Assembly (NCBI GenBank): GCA_013298695.1
Contig: JAAFIS010000002.1
Coordinates: 216,935-280,934, forward strand
Direction of reading: 5' to 3'
From: Betaproteobacteria bacterium
GTDB lineage: Bacteria; Pseudomonadota; Gammaproteobacteria; Burkholderiales; Casimicrobiaceae
Length of the DNA: 64,000 bases
Position 1 is the first letter of the stretch; each line of letters begins with the position of its first letter. The notes below the pieces were generated by a model. It saw only the letters and a list, made by a program, of their open reading frames with translations, searched no databases and had not been told where the DNA came from. Position numbers and translations under genes: made by a program. This document shows, piece by piece, positions 26,310 through 35,077 of the stretch.

Positions 26310-26702
26310 TCAAATCGTAACGATCGCCTCAACTTCAAACAACGCGCCTTTTGGCAGCGACGATACGCCGACCGTTGAGCGCGCGGGATACGGCTTCTGA
26401 AAAAGCGCTTCCATCTTCGCGTTCACCGTTGCAAAGTTCGCGAGATCCGTGAGGAACAGCGTGAGCTTCACCACGCCACTCAAATTTCCACCCGCAGCAG
26501 CGATTACAGCCTGCAAGTTGGCGAATGCCTGATCCACTTGCGCTTCAAAGCCCTCGCGCATCGCGCCCGATACTGGATCGAGGCCGATCTGGCCCGAACA
26601 GAAAAGTACAGTGCCTTTGAACGCAAAGTTCGCGCTCACGGCTTGAGAATAAGGGCCGAGCGCGGCGGGCGCTTTGTCAGTGTGGATTGGTGAATTGCTC
26701 AT
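26310..26702 (-). CDS. ridA: RidA family enamine/imine deaminase
   Basis: A 130-residue RidA (YjgF/UK114) protein, the usual length. The family hallmarks are ALGPYSQAV near residue 14, FCSGQIGLDP near 35 and the conserved arginine in PYPARSTVGVSSLP near 105, which holds the substrate carboxylate. It hydrolyses reactive 2-aminoacrylate-type enamines formed by PLP enzymes. ATG at 26702 gives the family-typical N-terminus. It lies 180 bases downstream of metF on the same strand. Confidence 0.94.
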   Translation of the reverse strand: MSNSPIHTDKAPAALGPYSQAVSANFAFKGTVLFCSGQIGLDPVSGAMREGFEAQVDQAFANLQAVIAAAGGNLSGVVKLTLFLTDLANFATVNAKMEALFQKPYPARSTVGVSSLPKGALFEVEAIVTI

Positions 26703-26885
26703 GTTTGCCTGATTAAAGATAGGTTCAGTGTTTGTGGGCTCGCCGCAGTGAGTGACCATCGTTGGTAGATAGTCGCGGTGCGCTTTTTTGTGTCGGCAAT
26801 CGAGCGGTAGGTTCCTGTCCGAAGTTTTGTCCTCGCGATCGCGGAGCCGGAACTCAGAGCAGTTTCAACACCGCCGCCTCGAATG

Positions 26886-27710
26886 TCACGTTCGCAATCG
26901 CGTAACAATTTCCTTTGTCAGCGCGGCTTGGTTCATCGTGTAGAAGTGTATGCCCGGCGCGCCTCCCGCAAGCAGACGTTTACACAGATCAGTGACAACA
27001 TCAAGACCGAGCGCACGAACGCTCTCCACGTCGTCCCCAAAATCGGCCATACGTTTATTGAGCCAACGCGGCATTTCTGCGCCGCACATTTCTGCAAATC
27101 GCGCGACTTTCGTGTAGCTATGGAGCGGCATGACGCCGACGATGATCGGAATCGTCACACCTGCTTTTGACGCGGCATCGACGAAAGCAAAATATGCGTC
27201 TGCATTGAAGAAAAATTGCGTAACGGCTGCCGTAGCGCCCAGGTCCTGTTTTAGTTTAAGCGCCGCCAAATCTGCTTTCGCGCTAGCGGCGCGTGGGTGA
27301 ACTTCGGGATAGGCAGCAACGTTCAGCGCAAAATGATCGCCCGTTTCTTCGCGAATGAATTTCACGAGATCGGTTGCGTAGCGAAAATCGCCCGCCGCGA
27401 CCATTCCGGAAGGTACGTCGCCGCCAAGCGCGACAATTCGCGTAATACCTTGCGCGCGATACGCATGAAGAAGCTCGCGCACGCTCTGCTTGGTTGCGCC
27501 GACGCACGAGAGGTGCGGGGCAACGTCATTGCCGAGCGCTTTCACGGTGTTAACCGTAGCGATTGTTTTTTCGCGTGTCGAACCGCCCGCGCCGTAAGTA
27601 ACGCTGAAATACTTCGGCCCCAAGGTCATCAGCTCTTGCGTGACGGCGCGAAGCTTTACTTCACCTTCTGGCGTATTCGGCGGGAAAAATTCAAAGGAGA
27701 AGTTGTTCAT
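26886..27710 (-). CDS. metF: 5,10-methylenetetrahydrofolate reductase
   Basis: A 274-residue MetF. It reduces methylene-THF to methyl-THF for methionine synthesis, using FAD. Signature blocks: FSFEFFPPNTPEGE at the start, YFSVTYGAGGSTRE near 35, HLSCVGAT near 66, ALGGDVPSG near 97 and QFFFNADAYFAFVD near 164. Length is standard for bacterial MetF. Its start overlaps the end of the TfoX-like gene by 20 bases, so it is the last gene of the tlyA-tfoX-metF unit in the methyl-cycle block. Confidence 0.97.
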   Translation of the reverse strand: MNNFSFEFFPPNTPEGEVKLRAVTQELMTLGPKYFSVTYGAGGSTREKTIATVNTVKALGNDVAPHLSCVGATKQSVRELLHAYRAQGITRIVALGGDVPSGMVAAGDFRYATDLVKFIREETGDHFALNVAAYPEVHPRAASAKADLAALKLKQDLGATAAVTQFFFNADAYFAFVDAASKAGVTIPIIVGVMPLHSYTKVARFAEMCGAEMPRWLNKRMADFGDDVESVRALGLDVVTDLCKRLLAGGAPGIHFYTMNQAALTKEIVTRLRT

Positions 27711-28197
27711 TTTTTCTTAATCTATTTTTTGTGGCGAGCGCGACCGCTTTGGCGGGCAGTTTCTTTGCTGCGTAACTCTTCGCGAGAGTTACCGCTTTGT
27801 CGTCTTTAGAAGCAACTTTTTTGCGTGGCGCGTTCGTTGACTTCTTCGACTTCGCCGCCGCCGCACGCAGCGCCGCATCCCATGCAAGCGTTGCCCACGG
27901 GCGCATGAGCGCGGCTGACTCCATCGCTTCGTCAGGAGCGGCGTAGTAGCCTAAATGTCGATCAATCCCATCGGTCCACTGATAAGTAAAGATCTTGCTA
28001 TTTGCAGCGCGAAATCGCTCACTTGATGCAACGTCTGCTTTCAGCCACAGCTGATCAAACGCGATGATCGCGAACGTCTTCCCGTCGATAGAAAGCGCCT
28101 TGCCGCCAAACAATTTCTTTGTCGCAATTTCGCCTTGCCGAAGGCTGCTCAGCAATTCAAGGCAGTAGTCAAGAAACTCGTCTTGCTTGCTAGTCAT
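27691..28197 (-). CDS. TfoX N-terminal domain protein
   Basis: A 168-residue protein. Residues 1-105 match the TfoX N-terminal domain (KKLFGGKALSIDGKTFAIIAFDQLWLKAD). The competence regulator TfoX/Sxy carries this domain together with a C-terminal one; here it is instead followed by a Lys/Ala-rich basic tail of about 55 residues. A role in competence cannot be assumed, since many stand-alone TfoX_N proteins have no known function. It overlaps tlyA by 4 bases (ATGA) and metF by 20. Confidence 0.85.
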   Translation of the reverse strand: MTSKQDEFLDYCLELLSSLRQGEIATKKLFGGKALSIDGKTFAIIAFDQLWLKADVASSERFRAANSKIFTYQWTDGIDRHLGYYAAPDEAMESAALMRPWATLAWDAALRAAAAKSKKSTNAPRKKVASKDDKAVTLAKSYAAKKLPAKAVALATKNRLRKNEQLLL

Positions 28198-29069
28198 TTC
28201 GCGCGCATCGCGTAAACGAAAAATTCGCGATTGCCGTCAGCGCCCGTAATTAGACTCGAAAAATAGTCGAGCACTTTCAGTCGGTTTTCAGCACAAGATT
28301 TTCGAATCGTGGCTTCAACATTTGCGAACAACGATTCATCGCGAACGATGCCGCCGCGCGCAAGATTGTCGGCACCCACTTCAAATTGCGGCTTCACAAG
28401 ACTCAACACGCGCCCCGTTTCATTCAACATCGTGCGCCACTGCGGCAACACCTTCGTGAGCGAAATAAATGAAACATCAGCAACGATGAGATCGAAACCG
28501 TGTTCCATCGCCAGACTGTAGGAGCGGCTTGTCGCGCCAAGCGTCCCCTCCCCTTCAAGGTGAGTGTTGGGGCGGGGATGGGGTTCTTGACCATGAAGCT
28601 TCATGCGTGCCGACGCACGGTCGCGGCAAACCGCTGCTACAGATGCAAGGGTCATCTCCCTCGCATTCACACCCTCAATAAAAGTCACGCGCTCGTCGTT
28701 GCGCAGCGAGGCATGCAATTGATCGTGCCCGACGTCCACACCCACCACATGCTTCGCGCCACGTTGCAACAAACAATCGGTAAAACCACCCGTTGATTGC
28801 CCGACATCAAGACACACAAGATTGCCCACGTCAAGCACGACATGATTCAATGCGCCTTCGAGTTTTAAGCCGCCACGCGAAACATAACGACTGAGTTCGC
28901 TCGCATCAATTTCAATCCGCGCATCATTGGTGACTTCGATGCTTGGCTTACTTATCGCGTTTCGCGCCGAGCCTGCGAGCGCATAGACATGACCGCCCGC
29001 GATCAAGCGCTGCGCCGCGGTGCGCGAGGGAGCGAGACCACGTTCAACGAGCAGTAGATCAGCACGCAT
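28194..29069 (-). CDS. tlyA: TlyA family rRNA 2'-O-methyltransferase with in-frame repeat insertion
   Basis: A 291-residue TlyA-type protein. The N-terminal S4 RNA-binding domain (RADLLLVERGLAPSRTAAQR) is followed by the FtsJ-like methyltransferase core: LDVGQSTGGFTDCLLQRGA near 88 (SAM loop) and FDLIVADVSFISLTK near 190. In the family the core runs straight from VTFIEGVNAR into DLIVADVSF; here about 43 residues intervene (about 147-190). They are encoded by a REPIN-like element at 28517-28641 whose reading frame stays open. The enzyme methylates 16S/23S rRNA cytidines in some bacteria; whether this copy is active is unknown. Confidence 0.9.
   Translation of the reverse strand: MRADLLLVERGLAPSRTAAQRLIAGGHVYALAGSARNAISKPSIEVTNDARIEIDASELSRYVSRGGLKLEGALNHVVLDVGNLVCLDVGQSTGGFTDCLLQRGAKHVVGVDVGHDQLHASLRNDERVTFIEGVNAREMTLASVAAVCRDRASARMKLHGQEPHPRPNTHLEGEGTLGATSRSYSLAMEHGFDLIVADVSFISLTKVLPQWRTMLNETGRVLSLVKPQFEVGADNLARGGIVRDESLFANVEATIRKSCAENRLKVLDYFSSLITGADGNREFFVYAMRAK
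28517..28641. repeat. REPIN-like element inside tlyA
   Basis: Terminal inverted repeats of about 22 bp: 28517-28538 begins TGTAGGAGCGGCTTG, and its inverted partner 28619-28641 reads TGTAGCAGCGGTTTG on the other strand. These resemble the TGTAGGAGCGGC-type REP known from gammaproteobacteria. Between them is a G/C-rich stretch with inverted CCCTCCCC and GGGGCGGGGATGGGG blocks. The whole element is 125 bp and is translated as part of tlyA. Confidence 0.8.
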
Positions 29070-29081
29070 CGTGAATCAACG

Positions 29082-29441
29082 TTACTTGCGTGATTTCTTT
29101 CCGAATGGAATGAGCGCCGCGAGCGCCCACGCGATGAGCCCATAAAGCAAGCCACCGAGCACTGCCGCCCAGAAGCCCTGCACTTCAAAACCGTTGAGCA
29201 CCTTGCCGACCATCCAGAAGCAAAATCCGTTGATGACCAGGAAGAAAAAGCCGAGCGTGAGAATGGAAATGGGCAAAGTAAGTAGGGTAAGTATTGGTCG
29301 GATTAACGTGTTTACGATGCCCAATGCGAACGCAGCAATCAATGCCGAAACGAAGTTCGTTACGGTGATGGATGGCATCAAATACGCGACCGCCATCAAC
29401 GCGGCTGCATTCAATATCCAGACAATGAGTAAACGAACCAT
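29082..29441 (-). CDS. Small membrane protein, phage-holin-superfamily-IV type
   Basis: A 119-residue protein with four predicted membrane helices and a basic end (GKKSRK). The pattern IVNTLIRPILTLLTLPISILTLG is the signature of the Mycobacterial 4-TM holin family (Pfam 04020). Despite the name, members are widespread housekeeping membrane proteins and this one is not in a phage. In betaproteobacteria it is commonly found between ahcY and metF, as here. Function unknown. ATG at 29441. Confidence 0.88.
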   Translation of the reverse strand: MVRLLIVWILNAAALMAVAYLMPSITVTNFVSALIAAFALGIVNTLIRPILTLLTLPISILTLGFFFLVINGFCFWMVGKVLNGFEVQGFWAAVLGGLLYGLIAWALAALIPFGKKSRK

Positions 29442-29499
29442 GGCGATCTCCCGATATTGAATCCTTCTCTTGCGGCGCACGAGAAGGAGTGTTTGTAAC

Positions 29500-29530
29500 C
29501 GTTCGTGGTTCGACGCGCTCACCACGAACG
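29500..29530. repeat. GTTCGTGG / CCACGAAC palindromic repeat
   Basis: Inverted arms CGTTCGTGG (29500-29508) and CACCACGAACG (29520-29530) with a GTTCGAC-type centre. A second, slightly different copy is at 44088-44116. This is a dispersed short repeat of the type common in proteobacterial intergenic DNA. Confidence 0.6.
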
Positions 29531-29638
29531 AGAGGAATGATTCACAACGTGTGGCAAACAAAAACTACAAACGAATCGAAATCAGACCAAATATCAGGCG
29601 TTAGCAAGCGGGATGCAGTGCGAGGAAGCGGTTCGCGA

Positions 29639-29656
29639 CGTGTACGTATGTACACG
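29639..29656. repeat. Perfect short inverted repeat downstream of ahcY
   Basis: CGTGTAC and GTACACG flank a 4-base centre, a perfect 18-base palindrome. It lies in the 275-base gap between ahcY and the small membrane protein gene and could be a hairpin or an operator for the latter. Confidence 0.45.
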
Positions 29657-29716
29657 AGCGAGCCGCTGACGAAGCTCGTTTACCAAACATCGCGCCCGCG
29701 CAGCAACGCCCAGCGC

Positions 29717-31147
29717 CTAGTAGCGATAGGTGTCTGGCTTGTACGGCCCTTCAACCTTCACGCCAATGTAGTTCGCCTGATCCGCACGAAGCTCGGTGAG
29801 TTGTGCGCCCACTTTCTTCAGATGCAAACGCGCGACTTTTTCATCGAGGTGCTTCGGCAACACGTATACCTTGCCGCTTTCATAGCGCTCAGGATGTGAG
29901 AAAAGCTCAATCTGCGCAATTGTTTGATTTGCGAACGAGGAGGACATCACGAAGCTTGGGTGGCCCGTACCGCAGCCCAGGTTCACGAGGCGGCCTTTTG
30001 CGAGCATGATGATGCGTTTTCCATCCGGGAAAATCACATGATCGACCTGCGGCTTGATCTCTTCCCAGTTGCATTTTTCAAGGCTCACCACATCGATTTC
30101 GTTATCGAAATGACCGATGTTGCAAACGATGGCTTGATCTTTCATCGCGGCCATGTGTTTGTAGGTGATGATGTCTTTGTTGCCCGTCGCGGTCACGAAA
30201 ATGTCAGCCTTATCTGCTGCGTATTCCATGGTGACGACTTTATAGCCTTCCATCGCGGCTTGCAGCGCGTTGATAGGATCAATTTCGGTGACCCACACTT
30301 GCGCGGAGAGCGCGCGAAGCGCTTGCGCGGAGCCTTTGCCCACGTCGCCATAACCCGCAACCACCGCGACTTTGCCTGCAATCATTACATCCGTTGCGCG
30401 CTTGATCGCATCAACGAGTGATTCGCGGCAACCGTAGAGATTGTCAAATTTCGATTTGGTGACGCTGTCGTTTACGTTAATCGCGCGGAAGGCAAGTTCA
30501 CCCTTCTTGCTCATTTCGTACAAGCGATGCACGCCCGTCGTCGTCTCTTCGGTTACACCGATCACGGCTTTAAGATTGCGCTCGTAGAAACCCGGATCAA
30601 CCGCAAGCTTTGCTTTGATCGAGTTGAACAGACACACCTCTTCTTCGCTGCCTGGCTTGGAAAGAAGCGATGCATCTTTCGCCGCTTTGGTGCCGAGGTG
30701 CAGCAGCAGCGTTGCATCGCCGCCATCGTCAAGAATCATGTTCGTCGGCTGGCCGTCCGTCCACTCGAAAATCTTGTGTGTGTAATCCCAATACTGCTCG
30801 AGGGTTTCGCCCTTGATGGCGAAAACGGGCGTGCCGTTCACAGCGATCGCCGCCGCTGCGTGATCTTGCGTTGAATAGATATTGCACGAAGCCCAACGCA
30901 CTTGGGCGCCGAGCGCTTGCAGCGTTTCAACAAGCACAGCGGTTTGAATCGTCATGTGCAACGATCCGGTGATACGCGCGCCTTTGAGCGGCTGTGATTT
31001 TGCGAATTCTTCGCGGATCGCCATCAAACCGGGCATTTCGGTTTCTGCGATTTTGATTTCTTTGCGGCCCCAATCGGCAAGCGCCAAATCGGCGACGATG
31101 AAGTCACCCGATTTAATGAATTGGGTTTTGTCTGCTACAGCGTTCAT
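29717..31147 (-). CDS. ahcY: Adenosylhomocysteinase
   Basis: A 476-residue S-adenosylhomocysteine hydrolase. It splits SAH into homocysteine and adenosine, removing the product inhibitor of methyltransferases. The N-terminal [21 protein letters not shown], the substrate-region motif [15 protein letters not shown] near 60, NAD-binding [16 protein letters not shown] near 265 and the C-terminal [11 protein letters not shown]...YKPDTYRY are all present. The insert near residue 180 is typical of the proteobacterial form. ATG at 31147 gives the standard start. An SAH riboswitch lies about 100 bases upstream. Confidence 0.98.
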   Translation of the reverse strand: MNAVADKTQFIKSGDFIVADLALADWGRKEIKIAETEMPGLMAIREEFAKSQPLKGARITGSLHMTIQTAVLVETLQALGAQVRWASCNIYSTQDHAAAAIAVNGTPVFAIKGETLEQYWDYTHKIFEWTDGQPTNMILDDGGDATLLLHLGTKAAKDASLLSKPGSEEEVCLFNSIKAKLAVDPGFYERNLKAVIGVTEETTTGVHRLYEMSKKGELAFRAINVNDSVTKSKFDNLYGCRESLVDAIKRATDVMIAGKVAVVAGYGDVGKGSAQALRALSAQVWVTEIDPINALQAAMEGYKVVTMEYAADKADIFVTATGNKDIITYKHMAAMKDQAIVCNIGHFDNEIDVVSLEKCNWEEIKPQVDHVIFPDGKRIIMLAKGRLVNLGCGTGHPSFVMSSSFANQTIAQIELFSHPERYESGKVYVLPKHLDEKVARLHLKKVGAQLTELRADQANYIGVKVEGPYKPDTYRY

Positions 31148-31190
31148 GTTCACTCCAAATGGTGGGGCGACAATCAAAACGCTCGTAGGG

Positions 31191-31216
31191 CGCACCTAAC
31201 TTCGAAACAGGTGCGG
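31191..31216 (-). promoter_or_regulatory. Hairpin in the ahcY leader, possible expression platform
   Basis: On the minus strand CGCACCT pairs with AGGTGCG across an 11-base loop. It lies between the riboswitch aptamer and the ahcY start. It may form part of the switch's expression platform; there is no T-run beside it. Confidence 0.4.
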
Positions 31217-31247
31217 CTCGCGAGCGGGACATTGAATGCCACCAATC

Positions 31248-31324
31248 TGCGAGCGCCGTTTGAAAACCTATGGTTCGAGCCTAGCCTGCCGCAGTGATGC
31301 GCAGGGTGCAACGCTCCTCGAACC
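31248..31324 (-). promoter_or_regulatory. S-adenosylhomocysteine (SAH) riboswitch aptamer
   Basis: Read on the minus strand, GGTTCGAG (31317-31324) pairs with CTCGAACC (31272-31279) to form P1, enclosing the conserved GAGGAGCGTTGCA and GCAGGCT segments. The downstream AACGGCGCTC can pair with GAGCG for the pseudoknot. This order and these conserved bases are the SAH riboswitch consensus. The known type turns expression on when SAH is high, which fits the ahcY gene that follows. Confidence 0.92.
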
Positions 31325-31411
31325 GCTTAATTTTAACCAGAATCCGGCACGAGACCGAGGCCGAAGGTGGAAATTGCTCAATCTGAGGCGCAACCACGCG
31401 ACTTGTGGCCG

Positions 31412-32377
31412 CTACAACTTAGCGCCGCTTGCTTTGATTACGGGATTCCATTCGTTGATTTGACGCGCCACCAACGCGGCGTATTCCGCTTGCGTGAGTT
31501 TGCTGTAAACGATGCCGTTTTCTTCGAGTTTTTTGACCACATTTGGCATCGCGAGCACTTCAGCCAGAGCCGCATAGAGTTTTTCCGTGACGTCCTTAGG
31601 TAAGCCCGCAGGGCCGGAAACGCCGAAATAGTTATCAACTCGCAATTTAGGGAAGCCAGCTTCGGCGGTGGTCGGTACATCGGGCAATAACGGCGAGCGC
31701 GTCGCGGAGGTCACCGCGAGCGCTTTGATTTGGCCTGACTTTACGAGCGGAACAAACGCCGTCACGACGTCCACGCCCACCGGGATTTGTCCGCCAAGCA
31801 AATCCGTTGTCATCGGCGCACCGCCCTTGTAGGCCACGTGCGTCATGTTTCCTGACACCAAACTCTTGAAGAATTCACCGCTGATGTGCCCAATGCTGGC
31901 CGGGCCGCCGCTGCCAAACGCGATGCCTTCACCAGTCGTCGCTTTCTTACTTAGATCGGCCAACGAATTGACGCCCGATTTCGGATTGGCCATGAACAGC
32001 ACAGGTGCCGAGCCCGCGTAGAAAATGTGCGTGAACTGTTTGACTGGATCGTACGGTTGCTTTTCGAGCACGAATGGACCAATTGACAGTGGCGTTGAGT
32101 TTGCCATCATCAACGTGTAGCCATCGGGTGCCGCTTGCACCGTCGCAAGTCCACCCACGCTGCCGCCAGCACCGGGCCGGTTATCAACGACGACGGGTTG
32201 ACCTAATTTCTGCCCCAACGGCTCGGCGATGGTGCGTGCGACGATGTCGCTCGCGCCGCCGGGTGCAAAGGTCACGATCAGCTTGATCGGTTTATCCGGA
32301 TAAGCGGCGAACGCTGAGGAAACAGCAAGCGCGGACGCAGTGAAAACGCCCGCGAATTTGTTGAAGTACCGACCCAT
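31412..32377 (-). CDS. Bug/TctC-family tricarboxylate-type substrate-binding protein
   Basis: A 321-residue periplasmic receptor. It has a signal peptide (ending AVSSAFA near 24) and the Bug-family signature YPDKPIKLIVTFAPGGASDIVAR, then VVVDNRPGAGGSVG and the conserved AYKGGAPMTTDLLGGQI near 200. Members bind carboxylates such as citrate, tartrate or amino-acid-like acids for tripartite carriers, but many are orphans, as here: no TctA/TctB genes are adjacent. ATG at 32377 has GGAG upstream. It lies upstream of ahcY on the same strand, with the riboswitch between. Confidence 0.93.
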   Translation of the reverse strand: MGRYFNKFAGVFTASALAVSSAFAAYPDKPIKLIVTFAPGGASDIVARTIAEPLGQKLGQPVVVDNRPGAGGSVGGLATVQAAPDGYTLMMANSTPLSIGPFVLEKQPYDPVKQFTHIFYAGSAPVLFMANPKSGVNSLADLSKKATTGEGIAFGSGGPASIGHISGEFFKSLVSGNMTHVAYKGGAPMTTDLLGGQIPVGVDVVTAFVPLVKSGQIKALAVTSATRSPLLPDVPTTAEAGFPKLRVDNYFGVSGPAGLPKDVTEKLYAALAEVLAMPNVVKKLEENGIVYSKLTQAEYAALVARQINEWNPVIKASGAKL

Positions 32378-32558
32378 AAAAATCTCCGTTGTCTTGCAAT
32401 CGCGCAATAACTCAACTTAGCAAGTGTCACACCAGCAGCGCAAGTGAACGTTGTTTGAGGGCACTACTCTGCGCGACCTGGCTTTTTGCACCGCTAAATC
32501 AACTCGGGCCGGAGCCGCAACAGGACAAAATTTCTACTTTATAAATTATTCATCTAAA

Positions 32559-32641
32559 CGCCTATTTAATCGGGCGAAATGTGACTTTAAGTAGTTATTC
32601 GTATATGTCGTTTTATAGCGTTTAAGCCCACAATAATTGGG
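32559..32641. repeat. Paired-palindrome intergenic element, copy 5
   Basis: First unit CGCCTATTTAATCGGGC at 32559-32575, 49-base spacer, second unit AGCCCACAATAATTGGGA at about 32625-32641. It lies in the 458-base divergent gap between the Bug receptor and DUF6394 genes; nothing else was recognised in that gap. Confidence 0.65.
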
Positions 32642-32835
32642 AATTTATAGACTAGGCTATAGAGCATCCTTGTCGCGTCGCACAAGCCAGACGCAGCGAT
32701 TCGCCCGGAGCCAACCGAGATAAAGGAAGGAACTAACCCGCGTCTTGCCGACCGCGCGCTCGTTTACCATTTCTCAAGACTTAGTGGCACACTCGCCGCT
32801 GATCCACAACGCTCTACAGGCAAGATTCACGCGCC

Positions 32836-33219
32836 ATGAACCTCGAAAAAGTCATCTTTGGTTTCTTCATCATCCTGGCGTGCACGCTGAACTTCGGTTT
32901 TTTCATTGGCGATATTGATCGACCTGAGCTGCATCATCCCACCGAACTGGGTGCGGCGATCATTGTGAACCTCATCGCGACCGTGCTTAAGTTTGGTGAT
33001 CGCACGCATCTCGGCGCTACCCATTTGGCGACTAGCCTCGTCGCGAGTGTGCAGCTCGTTGCAGCCGCGCTAGTGTGGGTGGTGCATGTGTACGTCAACG
33101 GTCAAACGATCGATGGCAACACGATTTCGACCGTGGTTTCGCTCTCTGGCGGCGCGCTGCTCGCCAATCTCATCTCAGTCGTATTGTTGATCGGCGAAAC
33201 GCTGCGGCAAGGTCGATAG
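32836..33219 (+). CDS. DUF6394 family small membrane protein
   Basis: A 127-residue protein with three or four hydrophobic segments (FGFFIILACTLNFGFFIGDI; LGAAIIVNLIATVLKF; LVASVQLVAAALVWVVHVYV; GGALLANLISVVLLI). The sequence resembles DUF6394, whose function is unknown. It is followed after 38 bases by a potassium channel gene on the same strand; that pairing suggests an accessory subunit, which is an inference. ATG at 32836. Confidence 0.75.
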   Translation: MNLEKVIFGFFIILACTLNFGFFIGDIDRPELHHPTELGAAIIVNLIATVLKFGDRTHLGATHLATSLVASVQLVAAALVWVVHVYVNGQTIDGNTISTVVSLSGGALLANLISVVLLIGETLRQGR

Positions 33220-33257
33220 TTTCGCGATTGCGCGCGCGAGCCCTCTGAAGTTGCAAC

Positions 33258-34973
33258 GTGACTGACATACTTTTCTTGATCCTGCGGCGTCTGCGCGCGC
33301 CGCTCATCGTGCTCATCGTCGCCTATTCCATTGCGGTGTACGGTTTGACCTTGATGCCTGCGCAACTGCCCGACGGTCAACCCTGGAAGATGAGTATCTT
33401 CCACGCGTTTTACGTGGTGAGCTACACCGCAACCACCATCGGCTTTGGCGAGATTCCGCATCCATTTAGCGACGCGCAGCGCCTGTGGATGACGTTCACT
33501 ATTTATCTCACCGTCATCGCGTGGACGTACACCTTGGGCGCGATCTTCACGCTCATTTCAGACGCAACTTTTCGTTCAGCGATTGCGCACAGTGTGTTCG
33601 CGTGGCGAGTGCGCACGCTCGCGGAGCCCTTTTACGTTCTTTGTGGATACGGTCAGAGCGCTCGCGCGCTCGCGCACGCTCTCGACAGCATGGGTATACG
33701 CGTGGTCGTGGTTGAGCTGCAAAAGGATCGCGCATCACGTGTCTCAATTGAATCTTTTAGCTCGCATCCGGTGGTGGCAAACGCCGACGCGCGGTTTCCC
33801 AATGTGCTTCGCGATGCGGGCATTTCCCGTTCGAATTGTCGCGGTGTGATTGCAATGACGGGCGATGACAACGCGAATCAAACCATCGCGATCGGCGCGC
33901 GAACATTGCAACCGAAATTGCGCGTGATCGCGCGCGTGAAATCCGATATAGCCAAAGTCAATCTTGAAGCGTTTGGCGACATTGCCGTGGTGAATCCCTT
34001 CGAAACGTTTGCGGCAAACGTCGCACTCGATCTCGATTCGCCCGAAGTGTTGCGGCTGGAGGAGTGGCTCACAACCGCCCCCGACGCTGCGTGCCCGGCG
34101 CGCATTGGCGTGCCATCCGGGCCGTGGGTGATTGTGGGATTCGGACGATTTGGTCACTACATTTCAAGCGTGCTGGACGCGCGCGGCATCCCGTGGCGCG
34201 CCATCGACACCCGAACGCTAAACGGAGTCGATGAACGCCATGTGTTGGCTGGCGCAAACACCGACTCGGCCCTGCGCGATGCGGGGATCGAGAAAGCAGC
34301 CGTAATCGTTGGCGGCACCGACAACGACGCGGTAAACCTAGCGGCGATCACGCTCGCCCGACGTCGCAACCCGAACATCTGGACCATCATTCGGCAAAAC
34401 CATATCGCTGATCGCGTGCTGATTCGTGCGGCCAAAGCTAATCTGCGCTACGTGCAGTCGGAAATCATGGTGCACGAGTGTTTGCAGGTGATCAATGAGC
34501 CAATGCTCGGTGATTTCCTGAAGCATCTGCGAAAAGAGGGCGGCATGTTTGCAGCAACAACGCTTGAAAAAATTCAAGCTCGCGTCGGTAACCGCGCACC
34601 TATCGCATGGAGCTTCCGCGCTGATTTGATCCAGCCCGGAATTTTTTACGCGCTTCTTCAGCAGCCCATCCCGCTGACGCTAAAAACGCTTGCGCGAGAC
34701 ATCAGTGAAGACGAACAAACACACTGCGCGCTCGCGCTGATGCTCGAGCGCAACGGCATTACCTCACTCGTGCCCGAAGAAGATACGCAATTGCAAGCTG
34801 GTGATCGCGTGCTTTTCGTTGGCCGACGACGAGCGCAAACACTGCAACAGCAAGTCGTTGCCGATCCGCAGGCGATGGAGTGGTTGCTCACCGACGTCGA
34901 ACCGCCGCGAACAGCATTGTTTCGTTGGTGGCGCGAACGCAGTCGGAATAAGGCGAAGACGCTCCCCGCGTAG
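33258..34973 (+). CDS. Two-TM potassium channel with tandem RCK (TrkA-N) domains
   Basis: A 571-residue ion channel. TM1 (APLIVLIVAYSIAVYGLTLM), a pore loop with filter TATTIGFGE and TM2 (WMTFTIYLTVIAWTYTLGAIF) occupy the first 105 residues. TIGFG is a variant of the classical TVGYG filter. Two NAD-binding RCK domains follow, beginning FYVLCGYGQSARALAHAL near 115 and WVIVGFGRFGHYISSVL near 290, then a TrkA-C-like end (LQAGDRVLFVGR). It should form a ligand-gated K+ channel. The start is GTG at 33258, 38 bases after DUF6394. Confidence 0.9.
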   Translation: MTDILFLILRRLRAPLIVLIVAYSIAVYGLTLMPAQLPDGQPWKMSIFHAFYVVSYTATTIGFGEIPHPFSDAQRLWMTFTIYLTVIAWTYTLGAIFTLISDATFRSAIAHSVFAWRVRTLAEPFYVLCGYGQSARALAHALDSMGIRVVVVELQKDRASRVSIESFSSHPVVANADARFPNVLRDAGISRSNCRGVIAMTGDDNANQTIAIGARTLQPKLRVIARVKSDIAKVNLEAFGDIAVVNPFETFAANVALDLDSPEVLRLEEWLTTAPDAACPARIGVPSGPWVIVGFGRFGHYISSVLDARGIPWRAIDTRTLNGVDERHVLAGANTDSALRDAGIEKAAVIVGGTDNDAVNLAAITLARRRNPNIWTIIRQNHIADRVLIRAAKANLRYVQSEIMVHECLQVINEPMLGDFLKHLRKEGGMFAATTLEKIQARVGNRAPIAWSFRADLIQPGIFYALLQQPIPLTLKTLARDISEDEQTHCALALMLERNGITSLVPEEDTQLQAGDRVLFVGRRRAQTLQQQVVADPQAMEWLLTDVEPPRTALFRWWRERSRNKAKTLPA

Positions 34974-35077
34974 CTTGGCAGATCAATCGTATGTTCGCAT
35001 CGTAAAACTTCTCGCCCAACCATTACCTAGATAATCATAGATTCGCTGGGTCAATAAACTTTTTTACCGGTCTTCTC

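Noticed and set aside
29082-29441. Holin-family name suggesting a prophage
   Set aside because: The family is a housekeeping membrane protein usual beside ahcY and metF; no phage genes are near.
31236-31463. A plus-strand frame over the ahcY leader
   Set aside because: It lies across the SAH riboswitch and has no ribosome site or homology.
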